A DNA stretch of 64,000 bases from Citrobacter europaeus. Lineage in GTDB: Bacteria; Pseudomonadota; Gammaproteobacteria; Enterobacterales; Enterobacteriaceae. Each line of letters starts with the position of its first letter. Position 1 is the stretch's first letter. This document shows positions 20,431-28,614 of this stretch, piece by piece. Made by a program: the position numbers and the translations under genes. The notes under the pieces were generated by a model. That model ran no database searches, was not told the origin of the DNA, and saw nothing but the letters and a program-made list of their open reading frames with translations. Location of the stretch: positions 434,001 through 498,000 of the forward strand of contig CP083650.1 in NCBI GenBank assembly GCA_020099315.1, in the 5' to 3' direction.

Positions 20431-20892
20431 TTAGTTGGCCAGCACCACATAATGCGAAAACTCTTTTTCACAGTATTTGCATTTGAGTGCGATGTCATCA
20501 GCGCGCTTTTTCACTGCAAAACTGGAAGATACTGGTTCAGCATGGCTGATGCAGTTGCTGTTCGGGCAAACCAGCACGTTGTCGATACGATCAGGCAGGC
20601 TCGGGCGCGATTTACCCACGACATCATAATCGTCAATGCGGTTTACCGTTGCCTGCGGGGCATACAGGGAGAGCTGGTTTACCTGCTCGTCGGTCAGGAA
20701 CGTATTTTCAATCTTTATCAGATCTTTACGGCCCATCTCGCCAGACGGCAGGTTCAGGCCGATGGTGATGCGTTGGTCGGTTTCCGTCAGTTTGAACAGC
20801 GTCAGCAGCTTAAAACCAACCTGTGCGGGAATATGGTCAATCACGGTGCCACGTTTGATGGCTTCAACCTGCAGTTTGTTATCGTGTGTCAT
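20431..20892 (-). CDS. pyrI: PyrI, regulatory chain of aspartate carbamoyltransferase
   Basis: Binds CTP and ATP to control the catalytic trimer of the first committed step of pyrimidine synthesis. The 153-residue product matches E. coli in length. It has the nucleotide-binding N-terminus (VEAIKRGTVIDHIPAQVG) and the zinc ribbon CPNSNC...CKYC that contacts the catalytic chain. It lies 13 bp after pyrB with its own Shine-Dalgarno (GGGAG). Confidence 0.98.
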   Translation of the reverse strand: MTHDNKLQVEAIKRGTVIDHIPAQVGFKLLTLFKLTETDQRITIGLNLPSGEMGRKDLIKIENTFLTDEQVNQLSLYAPQATVNRIDDYDVVGKSRPSLPDRIDNVLVCPNSNCISHAEPVSSSFAVKKRADDIALKCKYCEKEFSHYVVLAN

Positions 20893-20905
20893 CTCTTTTT
20901 CTCCC

Positions 20906-21841
20906 TTACAGTGCCAGTTCGCTATTCAGTACCAGTGCCAGTAACGCCTGGCGGGCGAAGATGCCGTTGCCAGCCTGCTGGAAATACCAGGCGTGCGGCG
21001 TCTTATCGACGTCGGTGGTGATCTCATCGATGCGCGGCAGTGGATGCAGCACCTTCATGTTCGCTCTGGCGCCGTTCAAATCGCTGGCGCGCAGGACAAA
21101 CTGTGCTTTCACGTTGGCGTATTCGGACGGGTCCAGACGCTCTTTCTGTACGCGGGTCATGTAGAGGATATCGACCTCCGCCATCACCTCTTCGATAGTG
21201 CCGTGCAGGCTCCAGGCGATACCTTTTTCGTTCAGCATATCCAGAATGTATTGCGGCATGGCCAGCGCGTCCGGGGCGATGAAGTAGAAGCGGTTACCTT
21301 CGAACTTCGCCAGCGCCTGGGTCAGGGAGTGGACGGTACGGCCATATTTCAGGTCACCCACCATGGCGATTTGCAGATTGTCCAGGCGACCCTGAGTTTC
21401 CTGAATGGTAAACAGGTCCAGCAGCGTTTGGGTGGGATGCTGGTTGGAGCCGTCGCCAGCGTTCAGTACCGGAACGTTGCCGGAGAACTCCGTTGCCAGA
21501 CGCGCGGCGCCTTCCTGCGGATGACGCATGACGATGGCGTCGACATAGGTGCTGATGACGGAAATGGTATCGGCCAGGGTTTCGCCTTTTTTGCCCAACG
21601 ACGTGTTGCTGCTGTCAGAAAAACCCACCACGCTGGCGCCCAGGCGGTGCATGGAGGTTTCAAAGGATAAACGGGTACGGGTTGAGGCTTCAAAGAAGCA
21701 ACTGGCGATAACCTTATGCTTTAACAGCTCCGGCTGCGGGTTAGCTTTTAATTTCGCCGCCGTCGCGAGGACCAGATTGAGGTCGTCGCGGCTGAGGTCG
21801 TTTATGGAAATGATGTGTTTTTGATAGAGCGGGTTAGCCAT
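20906..21841 (-). CDS. pyrB: PyrB, catalytic chain of aspartate carbamoyltransferase
   Basis: Joins carbamoyl phosphate and aspartate to give N-carbamoyl-aspartate. The 311-residue product has the carbamoyl-phosphate motif STRTRLSFE, the HPTQ motif, and the VLHPLPRIDEI segment. The frame is open eight codons further upstream, but the ATG at 21841 gives the family length and begins MANPLYQKHIISIN as in E. coli. AGGAG sits eight bases before it. Expression is controlled by the pyrL attenuator directly upstream. Confidence 0.98.
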   Translation of the reverse strand: MANPLYQKHIISINDLSRDDLNLVLATAAKLKANPQPELLKHKVIASCFFEASTRTRLSFETSMHRLGASVVGFSDSSNTSLGKKGETLADTISVISTYVDAIVMRHPQEGAARLATEFSGNVPVLNAGDGSNQHPTQTLLDLFTIQETQGRLDNLQIAMVGDLKYGRTVHSLTQALAKFEGNRFYFIAPDALAMPQYILDMLNEKGIAWSLHGTIEEVMAEVDILYMTRVQKERLDPSEYANVKAQFVLRASDLNGARANMKVLHPLPRIDEITTDVDKTPHAWYFQQAGNGIFARQALLALVLNSELAL

Positions 21842-21863
21842 GTTTATCTCCTGACGCCTGGGC

Positions 21864-21890
21864 AAAAAAAAAGCCCCTCAATTGAGGGGC
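21864..21890 (-). terminator. pyrBI attenuator hairpin
   Basis: GCCCCTCAATTGAGGGGC is an 18-base perfect palindrome followed on the minus strand by nine T residues: an intrinsic terminator just before pyrB. When UTP is scarce, RNA polymerase pauses, the leader ribosome catches up and prevents the hairpin. Here the hairpin also contains the leader stop codon. Confidence 0.92.
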
Positions 21891-21979
21891 TCGGAATGGG
21901 TGATCAACGGAAAGAAAAACGGCAGGCCAGCGTCCTTTTTCAGACGCGGTAAGACAAAATGTCGTACACACTGAACCAT
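21878..21979 (-). CDS. pyrL: PyrL leader peptide of pyrBI, short version
   Basis: A 33-residue leader beginning MVQCVRHFVLPRLKKDAG and ending HSEPLN, preceded by GGGAGG. It matches the E. coli PyrL leader until the attenuator. There the E. coli CGA (Arg) codon is TGA here, so the peptide stops inside the terminator hairpin instead of running about 11 residues further to the pyrB ribosome site. The ribosome would still cover the upstream arm, so attenuation should remain. Confidence 0.88.
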   Translation of the reverse strand: MVQCVRHFVLPRLKKDAGLPFFFPLITHSEPLN

Positions 21980-22077
21980 ACATCCTCCCGGCAAATTGTC
22001 CGCGATTATACTCAGCTCCGTTATGGGATCAAGCGGAAAATGCACAATTTATTCACCGCAAACGGTTCTTATGAATT

Positions 22078-22557
22078 TTAATTCATTTTAAATAGATAGT
22101 TAATCTGTTTGTGCACCAGCCCCGTTCGCTGCACTACTCGCGGCGCAACCCAGACAATACTGCTGCCAGCGATGACCCCCAGAATCTCTGGTAACGCGTG
22201 GTAATCGAGGATTCTGGCAACGGCACGGCCATAACCTGCTGCCGTGTGAATGAGGATAAACTCGCTATTATGTTCCACGCTGACCACCATTTCAGCAATC
22301 GATCGGGCAGCATCGGGAGCGGGTCGTGATTGCGGATTTACAGAATAAATTTTTTGCCCTTTTGTATTTCTTATTTTTATAGCCCCGAGCAGTTTCAGCA
22401 GACGGGATACCGTTGACTGGCTAATTCCGGTAAAACCATGCTGTTGGAGATCGCGGCGAAGCGCTTCCTGGGACAGGTAGCTTTTTTCAGTAATCAGGCG
22501 CTGACAAATCGCCAGTTGTTTCTGCTCTTTGGTCGAGTAATCATCGAATTCCTTCAT
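22078..22557 (-). CDS. Second ArgR-family arginine regulator, linked to the arc cluster
   Basis: A 159-residue ArgR paralogue. The N-terminal winged helix (LSQEALRRDLQQHGFTGISQ, followed by STVSRLL) is joined to a C-terminal arginine-binding hexamerisation domain with HTAAGYGRAVARILDY and GVIAGSSIVWVAPR. In canonical ArgR the second domain binds L-arginine via a GTIAGDDT-like loop. Here that loop reads GVIAGSSI, so the Asp pair is replaced and ligand use may differ. Its position at the end of the arc cluster suggests local control of arginine deiminase genes, as for the equivalent Salmonella gene. Confidence 0.9.
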   Translation of the reverse strand: MKEFDDYSTKEQKQLAICQRLITEKSYLSQEALRRDLQQHGFTGISQSTVSRLLKLLGAIKIRNTKGQKIYSVNPQSRPAPDAARSIAEMVVSVEHNSEFILIHTAAGYGRAVARILDYHALPEILGVIAGSSIVWVAPRVVQRTGLVHKQINYLFKMN

Positions 22558-22673
22558 AAATACACCCTAAATTTATCATTTGTATCAATGTGATGGCGAA
22601 ATTCACCACATTTGCAGTATCAATAACGGCTCAAACGGGCGGTTGTGCAGAAAAACGAGAGTGCGCTCAAAAA

Positions 22674-22694
22674 AGCCGTCGGGATCCGACGGCT
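22674..22694 (-). terminator. Terminator after the arc-linked antiporter gene
   Basis: Stem AGCCGTCGG / CCGACGGCT with a short loop, followed on the minus strand by a TTTTTTGAG tract. It lies eight bases beyond the antiporter stop and separates arcACB-antiporter from the argR-like gene, which probably has its own promoter in 22558-22673. Confidence 0.85.
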
Positions 22695-22701
22695 AAAAGG
22701 G

Positions 22702-24105
22702 CTACAACATCGCGCCGATACTCAGAACGGCCATGTTCAGTAACGTCAAAATGAGCAGGAGCGGGGCGACCCATTTCAGGTATCGCACGTAAGGAACGCG
22801 GGCGATGGCCAGCCCGCCCATCACAACTGCTGAGGTGGGCGTAATCAGATTCACAATGCCGGAAGCGGATTGATACGCGGTGACGACCAGATCCCTAGGG
22901 ACATGCGCGAAGTCGGCCAGCGGGGCCATAATGGGCATGGTGAGGACCGCCAGACCCGAAGAGGAAGGGACCAGGAAGGAGAGCAAAACTTCCAGCCAGT
23001 AGGTCACATTGATGAAAATGGTGGTGGAAAGTCCGGAGACGACATTTTCCGCACTGTGCAGGATAGTATGGGTGATCATGCCGTTATCCATCACCACTAC
23101 GATGCCACGTGCAATACCGATAATTAGCGCGACGCCAAGCAGGTCACGTGCCCCGTCAATGAATGTGCCAGTAAATTCCTCCTCACTCATACGGGCGATG
23201 ACACCGACGATAATCGCAGATGCCAGAAAAACCCCGGAAATTTCTGCCATCCACCAACCGAGCACCGCCACCCCATAGATCATAACCGCAAAGGCAGCGG
23301 CGAAAATCAGCAGGATCCATTTACGCGTTGTTGTGAATTCAAGATTGGTATTGGCGCGACTACCGAGAAAATGGACGCGGTTTTCCTCCATTTTATCTGC
23401 CACGATGGAGAGTTCAGGATGGCTGCGAACTTTCCGTGCATAGCGCATGACCCACACCACGCAGATAACATAGCCGACGACCAGCAGCAGAATGCGCATC
23501 AGCATTCCCTGGGTGAAGGGGATCCCGGCGGCGTTAGCCGCGATAACCGTTGCGAAAGGGTTTATTGTCGAGCCGAGTGTGCCAATGCCCGCGCCGAGCA
23601 GAACGGTAGCGGCGGCAACCAACGGATCAAAGCGTGCGGCCATCATTACCGGAACCAGCAATGTGTAGAATGGGAGTGATTCCTCCGCCATCCCGTAAAT
23701 CGTACCTCCGGCGGCGAAAAGTCCCATCAGAATGGGGATCATCCACTCCTCTTTACCGTTCAACCTGACCGTAACGCGCTCGATACCTGCGTCGATGGCG
23801 CCTGTTTTATTTACTACGCCGAGAAACCCACCAATAATCAGGACAAACAACGCCACATCAATTGCGCCTGCGGTATAGGTTTCGTGGTTGTAAAGACCGT
23901 CAATCGGGGCCAGCAGTACAGCGGTAAAACCTTGCGGGTGCGCTTCTGTGGGGGCATAAGTCCCGGCAACCGGCACTTCTTTACCCAGGGTCGCATTCAT
24001 CGCCATCTGGTATTTCCCTGCCGGGACTATCCAGGTCATAACCGCGACGAGCGCAATGAGAATAAACAGGATGGTATATGCACTGGGAAATTTGAATTTG
24101 CCCAT
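22702..24105 (-). CDS. YfcC/ArcD-type basic amino-acid antiporter of the arc cluster
   Basis: A 467-residue polytopic membrane protein of the YfcC (C4-dicarboxylate uptake C-like) family. The N-terminus is FPSAYTILFILIALVAVMTW, followed by about 12 hydrophobic segments, including GGTIYGMAEESLPFY and PSSSGLAVLTMPIMAPLADF (in parts). Starting at ATG 24105 places GGAGA six bases upstream; an upstream frame extension to 24147 has no such site. Because it lies between arcB and an ArgR-like gene, arginine/ornithine exchange is the expected role, but the family alone does not prove the substrate. Confidence 0.82.
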   Translation of the reverse strand: MGKFKFPSAYTILFILIALVAVMTWIVPAGKYQMAMNATLGKEVPVAGTYAPTEAHPQGFTAVLLAPIDGLYNHETYTAGAIDVALFVLIIGGFLGVVNKTGAIDAGIERVTVRLNGKEEWMIPILMGLFAAGGTIYGMAEESLPFYTLLVPVMMAARFDPLVAAATVLLGAGIGTLGSTINPFATVIAANAAGIPFTQGMLMRILLLVVGYVICVVWVMRYARKVRSHPELSIVADKMEENRVHFLGSRANTNLEFTTTRKWILLIFAAAFAVMIYGVAVLGWWMAEISGVFLASAIIVGVIARMSEEEFTGTFIDGARDLLGVALIIGIARGIVVVMDNGMITHTILHSAENVVSGLSTTIFINVTYWLEVLLSFLVPSSSGLAVLTMPIMAPLADFAHVPRDLVVTAYQSASGIVNLITPTSAVVMGGLAIARVPYVRYLKWVAPLLLILTLLNMAVLSIGAML

Positions 24106-24160
24106 GATGTTCTCCGGATAGCTTGGGCATATGCCGTCAGGCGACATATGCCCGCTGGGG

Positions 24161-25165
24161 TTAGTCGCCGAGGGTCGCTACCATTACCGCTTTAATGGTA
24201 TGCATCCGGTTCTCTGCTTCGTCGAAGACGATTGAATGCGCTGACTCAAAAACCTCTTCCGTGACTTCAAGCCCTTTCAGGCCGTAGGCCATTTCAATTT
24301 CACGTCCAACTTTTGTGTGCTCGTTATGGAAGGCGGGCAGACAGTGCATAAATTTCACATTGGGGTTACCGGTTGCGTTGATGACCCGTTGGTTAATCTG
24401 ATAGGGCGTCATCAGACTTACGCGTTCTGCCCAGGCTTCTTTGGGTTCGCCCATAGAGACCCAGACATCGGTGTAAAGGAAATCGACGTCGTATACGCCT
24501 TCCTCGACATCCTCTGTGAGCGTAATGCGCGCGCCCGTCACGCCGGCGATTTCACGGCATTCGGCAACCAGTTTTTCATCCGGCCAGAAGGATTTAGGGG
24601 CGACGAGGCGGATGTCCATCCCCATTTTCGCTGCGCCTACCATCAGCGAATTACCCATGTTATTGCGGGCGTCACCGAGGTAGGCGAAGCTCAGTTCAGG
24701 TAAGGTTTTGCCCGGCGCGTGTTCCAGCATGGTCATCAGATCCGCGAGGATCTGCGTAGGGTGAAATTCATTGGTCAGTCCATTCCATACCGGAACCCCG
24801 GCAAATTGCCCCAGTTCCTCGACAATGTCCTGACCGTATCCGCGGTACTCAATGCCGTCGTACATGCGGCCTAGCACGCGGGCGGTATCTTTCATCGATT
24901 CTTTGTGACCGATCTGCGATCCGCTTGGACCGAGATAGGTCACCTGTGCGCCCTGATCGAAAGCGCCGACTTCAAAGGCGCAGCGGGTGCGGGTTGAGGT
25001 TTTTTCGAAGATCAGCGCGATATTTTTACCCACCAGCGTCTGTCTTTCGCGCCCGGCCTTTTTTGCCGTTTTTAACTCGATAGCCAGATCGATCAGGTAC
25101 TGGATTTCCGTCGGGGTGTAGTCCAGCAGTTTGAGAAAATTGCGATTCTTCAGGTTAACAGTCAT
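24161..25165 (-). CDS. arcB: Catabolic ornithine carbamoyltransferase (arginine deiminase pathway)
   Basis: In the ADI pathway this enzyme cleaves citrulline with phosphate to ornithine and carbamoyl phosphate. The 334-residue product has STRTRCAFE for carbamoyl phosphate, HPTQILADLMT, and the catalytic FMHCLPAFH. AAGGA lies eight bases before the ATG at 25165. A second OTC gene (argI) lies 3.5 kb away. I call this one catabolic because it sits between carbamate kinase and the antiporter, 55 bp after arcC with a REP unit in between. Confidence 0.93.
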   Translation of the reverse strand: MTVNLKNRNFLKLLDYTPTEIQYLIDLAIELKTAKKAGRERQTLVGKNIALIFEKTSTRTRCAFEVGAFDQGAQVTYLGPSGSQIGHKESMKDTARVLGRMYDGIEYRGYGQDIVEELGQFAGVPVWNGLTNEFHPTQILADLMTMLEHAPGKTLPELSFAYLGDARNNMGNSLMVGAAKMGMDIRLVAPKSFWPDEKLVAECREIAGVTGARITLTEDVEEGVYDVDFLYTDVWVSMGEPKEAWAERVSLMTPYQINQRVINATGNPNVKFMHCLPAFHNEHTKVGREIEMAYGLKGLEVTEEVFESAHSIVFDEAENRMHTIKAVMVATLGD

Positions 25166-25178
25166 GAAAATGTCCTTA

Positions 25179-25211
25179 TGTAGGCCGGATAAGGCGCAGG
25201 CGCCGTCCGGC
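25179..25211. repeat. Single REP unit between arcC and arcB
   Basis: GTAGGCCGGATAAGGCGCAG...GCCGTCCGGC is one palindromic REP unit within the arc operon. Confidence 0.8.
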
Positions 25212-25220
25212 AAAAAAGCC

Positions 25221-26153
25221 CTAAGCGTTAGCGTCGGTGGTTTCGAGCCGAATGAGCGTGCCTTTGTCTCCGGCGAGGATGGCCGAACCGTCGGCCAATG
25301 AGCCGATGCCTGCTATTCCGTGACAGCGAGAGACAAATTCCGCGCAGGCGGTGACTTTGGGGCCCATTGAACCGGCGTCGAATTGCATTTCACCGAGCAG
25401 TTCCGGCGTAACCTGGGTCAGCGGGCGCTGAGTAGGTTTGCCCCAGTCGAGGTACACGGCATCAGCGTCAGTCAGGATCAGCAGCGCATCGGCGTTGATT
25501 TGGCTGGCGAGCAGGGCAGCGGAGAGATCTTTGTCGATCACCGCTTCAATACCGTGGTAGCCATCGGCTTTTTCCACCACCGGTACGCCGCCGCCGCCGT
25601 TGCAGATAACCAAATGATCGCGGGCGATCAGTGTGCGAATAGCGTCACTTTCAACGATACGTTTGGGTTGTGGAGAGGGCACAACGCGGCGGAACGCTTG
25701 ACCATCAGCTTTGAAAACCCAGCCTTTTTCCGCCTGCAGGGTGCTGGCCTGGGGGGCATCGTAAATCGGCCCGATATATTTAGTGGGATTGCTGAAAGCC
25801 GGATCGTGAGCATCGACTTCAACCTGAGTCAGCAGCACACTAATTTCACGCTGTGGAAGCTGGTTTTTCAGCGCCTGTTGCAGCATATAGCCAATCATTC
25901 CCTGACTTTCCGCGCCGAGAATGTCGAGCGGATAGGGGGTGACGCTGGCATACGCGCTGTTTTGCAACGCCAAAAGTCCAACCTGGGGGCCATTGCCGTG
26001 TACCAGGATCACGCGCCACTGCTGCGTGAGCTGAGCGATAGTTTTTGCTGCCAGCTCAATATTCTTGCGTTGGATGTCAGCTTCCAGCGGCTCGCCGCGT
26101 TTAAGTAATGCATTGCCGCCCAGAGCCACAACCAGGGTAGGTTTGTTTTCCAT
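25221..26153 (-). CDS. arcC: Carbamate kinase
   Basis: Transfers phosphate from carbamoyl phosphate to ADP, giving ATP, the energy-yielding step of the ADI pathway. The 310-residue protein shows the amino-acid kinase fold signatures VVALGGNALL near the N-terminus, HGNGPQVG, and VICNGGGGVPV. Length is normal. It lies 9 bp after arcA and upstream of arcB, so the order is arcA-arcC-arcB. Confidence 0.96.
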   Translation of the reverse strand: MENKPTLVVALGGNALLKRGEPLEADIQRKNIELAAKTIAQLTQQWRVILVHGNGPQVGLLALQNSAYASVTPYPLDILGAESQGMIGYMLQQALKNQLPQREISVLLTQVEVDAHDPAFSNPTKYIGPIYDAPQASTLQAEKGWVFKADGQAFRRVVPSPQPKRIVESDAIRTLIARDHLVICNGGGGVPVVEKADGYHGIEAVIDKDLSAALLASQINADALLILTDADAVYLDWGKPTQRPLTQVTPELLGEMQFDAGSMGPKVTACAEFVSRCHGIAGIGSLADGSAILAGDKGTLIRLETTDANA

Positions 26154-26162
26154 GACTTTTCC

Positions 26163-27386
26163 TTAAATACCGTCGCGTTCCAGTGGGCAGCTCATGCAGC
26201 GTGCGCCGCCGCGTCCGCGTCCAAGTTCGTCGCCAGGAATGGGTAAAACGGTGATGCCGGCTTTGTCGTATTTCTCGTTGGTCCAGATGTTGCGCTCGTA
26301 GCCTACGACCACACCGGGGCGAAGCGTCAGGACGTTGTTGGCGTCATTCCACTGTTCACGTTCGGCTTCGAAGGCGTCACCTCCGGTGGTGATCAGCCGA
26401 ATTTGGTCGAGGCCCAGCGCTTTCTCGAGAGCATGGAGCAGCGTATTTTCCGGCGTCCTTTTCAGGCCGCCGCGCCCGTCAGGTGTCAGGGTCCAGCACT
26501 GCACATCAGGACGCACGACTTCCGGGTAGACGGAGAAGGTATCGATATCGATGTGGGTCATTACGGTATCGAGATGCATGCAGGAGCGATGTTTAGGCAG
26601 TTCGACCGCAATGACGCGTTCTGCCTGGCGATGGCTGAATAGCGACTGGGCAAGGAACTCGATTCCTTGCGGCGTTGTGCGTTCCGACATACCGATGAGA
26701 ACCGCGCCGCGACCAATGACCAGCACATCTCCACCTTCTAATGTGGCGTGGTCGTAATTAATATTTTCATCGCCGAAATATTTAATAAATTCACCATCGG
26801 CAAATTGGGGGTGCCAACGGTAGATCGCCCTTAGGTTATTGGTTTCTCTTTGTCGCGCGGTTTTAGCCATTGGGTTAATGGACACACCGTTATATATCCA
26901 GCATGAGGTGTCGCGGGTAAATAAGTGGTTTGGTAATGGCTTCATAATGAAATCATTAATATCGTGAGTATCGACCACCATATTTTTGATTGAGGCAGGA
27001 ATTTCTCCGTAGGTTAGCCCACCGCTTAAATGCCGGGCGAGTTCCCGATGCTGCATATCTGCAAGCCAGGCGCGAATATCCGTGGCGAAAGCGGGGCCAA
27101 GGCGATAATCAGAAATTTGTGTATCCAACAGCCAGTTTTTGGCATCAGGGATATCCAGGGTTTGTGTCAATAAATCAGTCAGTAACAGAACCTCAATTCC
27201 CTGTTCACGCAACGTGTTGGCGAATATGTCATGCTCTTCTCCTGCACGTTCTACCGAAAGAACATCATCAAAAAGCAGTTCCTGACAATTTGACGGCGTC
27301 AGCCTTTTTAGGCTGAGGTTAGGGCGGTGTAGCATCACGCTACGTAATTGACCGATTTCCGACCCGACATAATGCTTTTCCATCAT
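26163..27386 (-). CDS. arcA: Arginine deiminase
   Basis: Hydrolyses arginine to citrulline and ammonia, the first step of the ADI pathway, which supplies ATP anaerobically and counters acid. The 407-residue protein has the guanidino-modifying fold signatures LEGGDVLVIG, MHLDTVMTHID, and the catalytic-Cys loop GGARCMSCPL at the C-terminus. Two ATG codons are in tandem (27386 and 27383) after AAAGGAATA. Either is possible and they differ by one Met. It is the first gene of the arc operon and is preceded by a 670-bp AT-rich regulatory region. Confidence 0.97.
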   Translation of the reverse strand: MMEKHYVGSEIGQLRSVMLHRPNLSLKRLTPSNCQELLFDDVLSVERAGEEHDIFANTLREQGIEVLLLTDLLTQTLDIPDAKNWLLDTQISDYRLGPAFATDIRAWLADMQHRELARHLSGGLTYGEIPASIKNMVVDTHDINDFIMKPLPNHLFTRDTSCWIYNGVSINPMAKTARQRETNNLRAIYRWHPQFADGEFIKYFGDENINYDHATLEGGDVLVIGRGAVLIGMSERTTPQGIEFLAQSLFSHRQAERVIAVELPKHRSCMHLDTVMTHIDIDTFSVYPEVVRPDVQCWTLTPDGRGGLKRTPENTLLHALEKALGLDQIRLITTGGDAFEAEREQWNDANNVLTLRPGVVVGYERNIWTNEKYDKAGITVLPIPGDELGRGRGGARCMSCPLERDGI

Positions 27387-28055
27387 TATTCCTTTAATAC
27401 TATTTTAAAAAATAAAGAGGAGATGCCTGCAAATAATATTTATCGCAGTCATGATTTTTCAGCTGATTTCAGAATCTATATTTAGATCTTATTTGATGAG
27501 GAAACGTGATTTATTTCACAGTCAGGTCGATATTTGACTTTTGATGTTTAATTTATGATATAGCTCGGAGAATTAATAAAATAAAAATGCGAATAATTGA
27601 ATTACTACGCGGGAATATGTCTTGTTATTTATTGGTGTTAATTTTATGTACACTTTTAGAGTGTTGCAATATAAGTAATATATTGATTTATTTGTACTTT
27701 TTTATGCGTGGTGAATTATTATGCGAATATATGATTTTATTATTTTCGCGGTAAAGTTTATTTCAAAATAAATATGACGATGAAGAAGGATAACGAAGGA
27801 GAGGTGAACTGTGACCGATAGCTGGTTTTTCTAATAAAACTTTCAATAACAGTAGGTTGCTGATGGGGTTGAAAAAGGGTAGCCGAAAGTTATGCAAAGT
27901 TTATGCATAACCTGTTGCTGAGAGTTAGCAATTATTTAACATCATCAGCGATAAACATGCGTTGACGCAAAATATCGGCAAATAGCAGTGGTATGGCAGA
28001 GCGTTTTTTCGTATAACAACTAAAATGAAACGATGTTTTAATTAAGGGGTTTGAG
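27387..28055. other. AT-rich regulatory region between arcA and tabA
   Basis: No gene is apparent in 669 bp. It is strongly AT-rich with many TGAAT/ATTCA half-sites (for example around 27585-27605 and 27710-27735) that could serve ArgR-type regulators, plus a good CRP/FNR-like palindrome. The tabA Shine-Dalgarno (AAGGGG) lies at its right end. The length suggests complex regulation of arc. Confidence 0.6.
27505..27520. promoter_or_regulatory. CRP/FNR-like site upstream of arcA
   Basis: CGTGATTTATTTCACA matches TGTGAN6TCACA at nine of ten positions. The centre is about 125 bp upstream of the arcA start. The family overlap means it could be a CRP or an FNR-class site. Confidence 0.6.
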
Positions 28056-28508
28056 ATGATTGTCGGCAATATTCACAACCTGGATGCCTGGCTGCCGGAA
28101 GAGCTACGTCAGGCGATTGAACACATTAAAGCGCATGTGACGGATGCGACGGAAAAAGGTAAGCACGACATCGACGGCGATCGTCTGTTTTATCTGATTG
28201 CTGAAGATATGACGGAGCCGTTTGCGCAGCGCCGCGCCGAATATCACGCCCGCTATCTGGATATTCAGATCCTGCTCAAAGGCCAGGAAGGAATGACTTT
28301 CAGCACCCAGCCTGCAGGCGCGCCGGAAACTGACTGGCTGGCTGACAAAGATATCGCCTTCGTGGCGGAAGGGGTACAGGAGAAAACGGTCGTGCTGAAT
28401 GAAGGTGATTTCGTGGTGTTCTATCCGGGCGAAGTGCATAAACCGCTGTGCGCGGTCGGTGCCCCAGCGATGGTACGCAAAGCCGTAGTGAAAATGCGGG
28501 TGGAATAA
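28056..28508 (+). CDS. tabA: TabA (YjgK), YhcH/YjgK/YiaL-family cupin protein
   Basis: A 150-residue protein of the YhcH/YjgK/YiaL family, close to E. coli TabA, reported to influence biofilm formation and fimbriae. The fold is a metal-binding cupin. The conserved stretch EYHARYLDIQILLKGQEGM (in parts) and the C-terminal FYPGEVHKPLC carry likely metal ligands (His, Glu). Length matches E. coli. AAGGGG precedes the ATG, and it is convergent with argI across a REP cluster. Confidence 0.94.
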   Translation: MIVGNIHNLDAWLPEELRQAIEHIKAHVTDATEKGKHDIDGDRLFYLIAEDMTEPFAQRRAEYHARYLDIQILLKGQEGMTFSTQPAGAPETDWLADKDIAFVAEGVQEKTVVLNEGDFVVFYPGEVHKPLCAVGAPAMVRKAVVKMRVE

Positions 28509-28516
28509 GCGTATTT

Positions 28517-28596
28517 GCCGGGGGCGGCTTCGCCTTGCCCGGCCTACGGGAGCGCGGTTGTAGGCCGGATAAGATGCTTAGCATCGCCATCCGGCA
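28517..28596. repeat. REP/BIME pair between tabA and argI
   Basis: Two units (GCCGGGGGCGGCTTCGCC...GCCCGGCCTAC and GTAGGCCGGATAAGATGC...CATCCGGCA) lie between converging genes. Confidence 0.85.
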
Positions 28597-28614
28597 TTCT
28601 TTTCATCCATGCTC

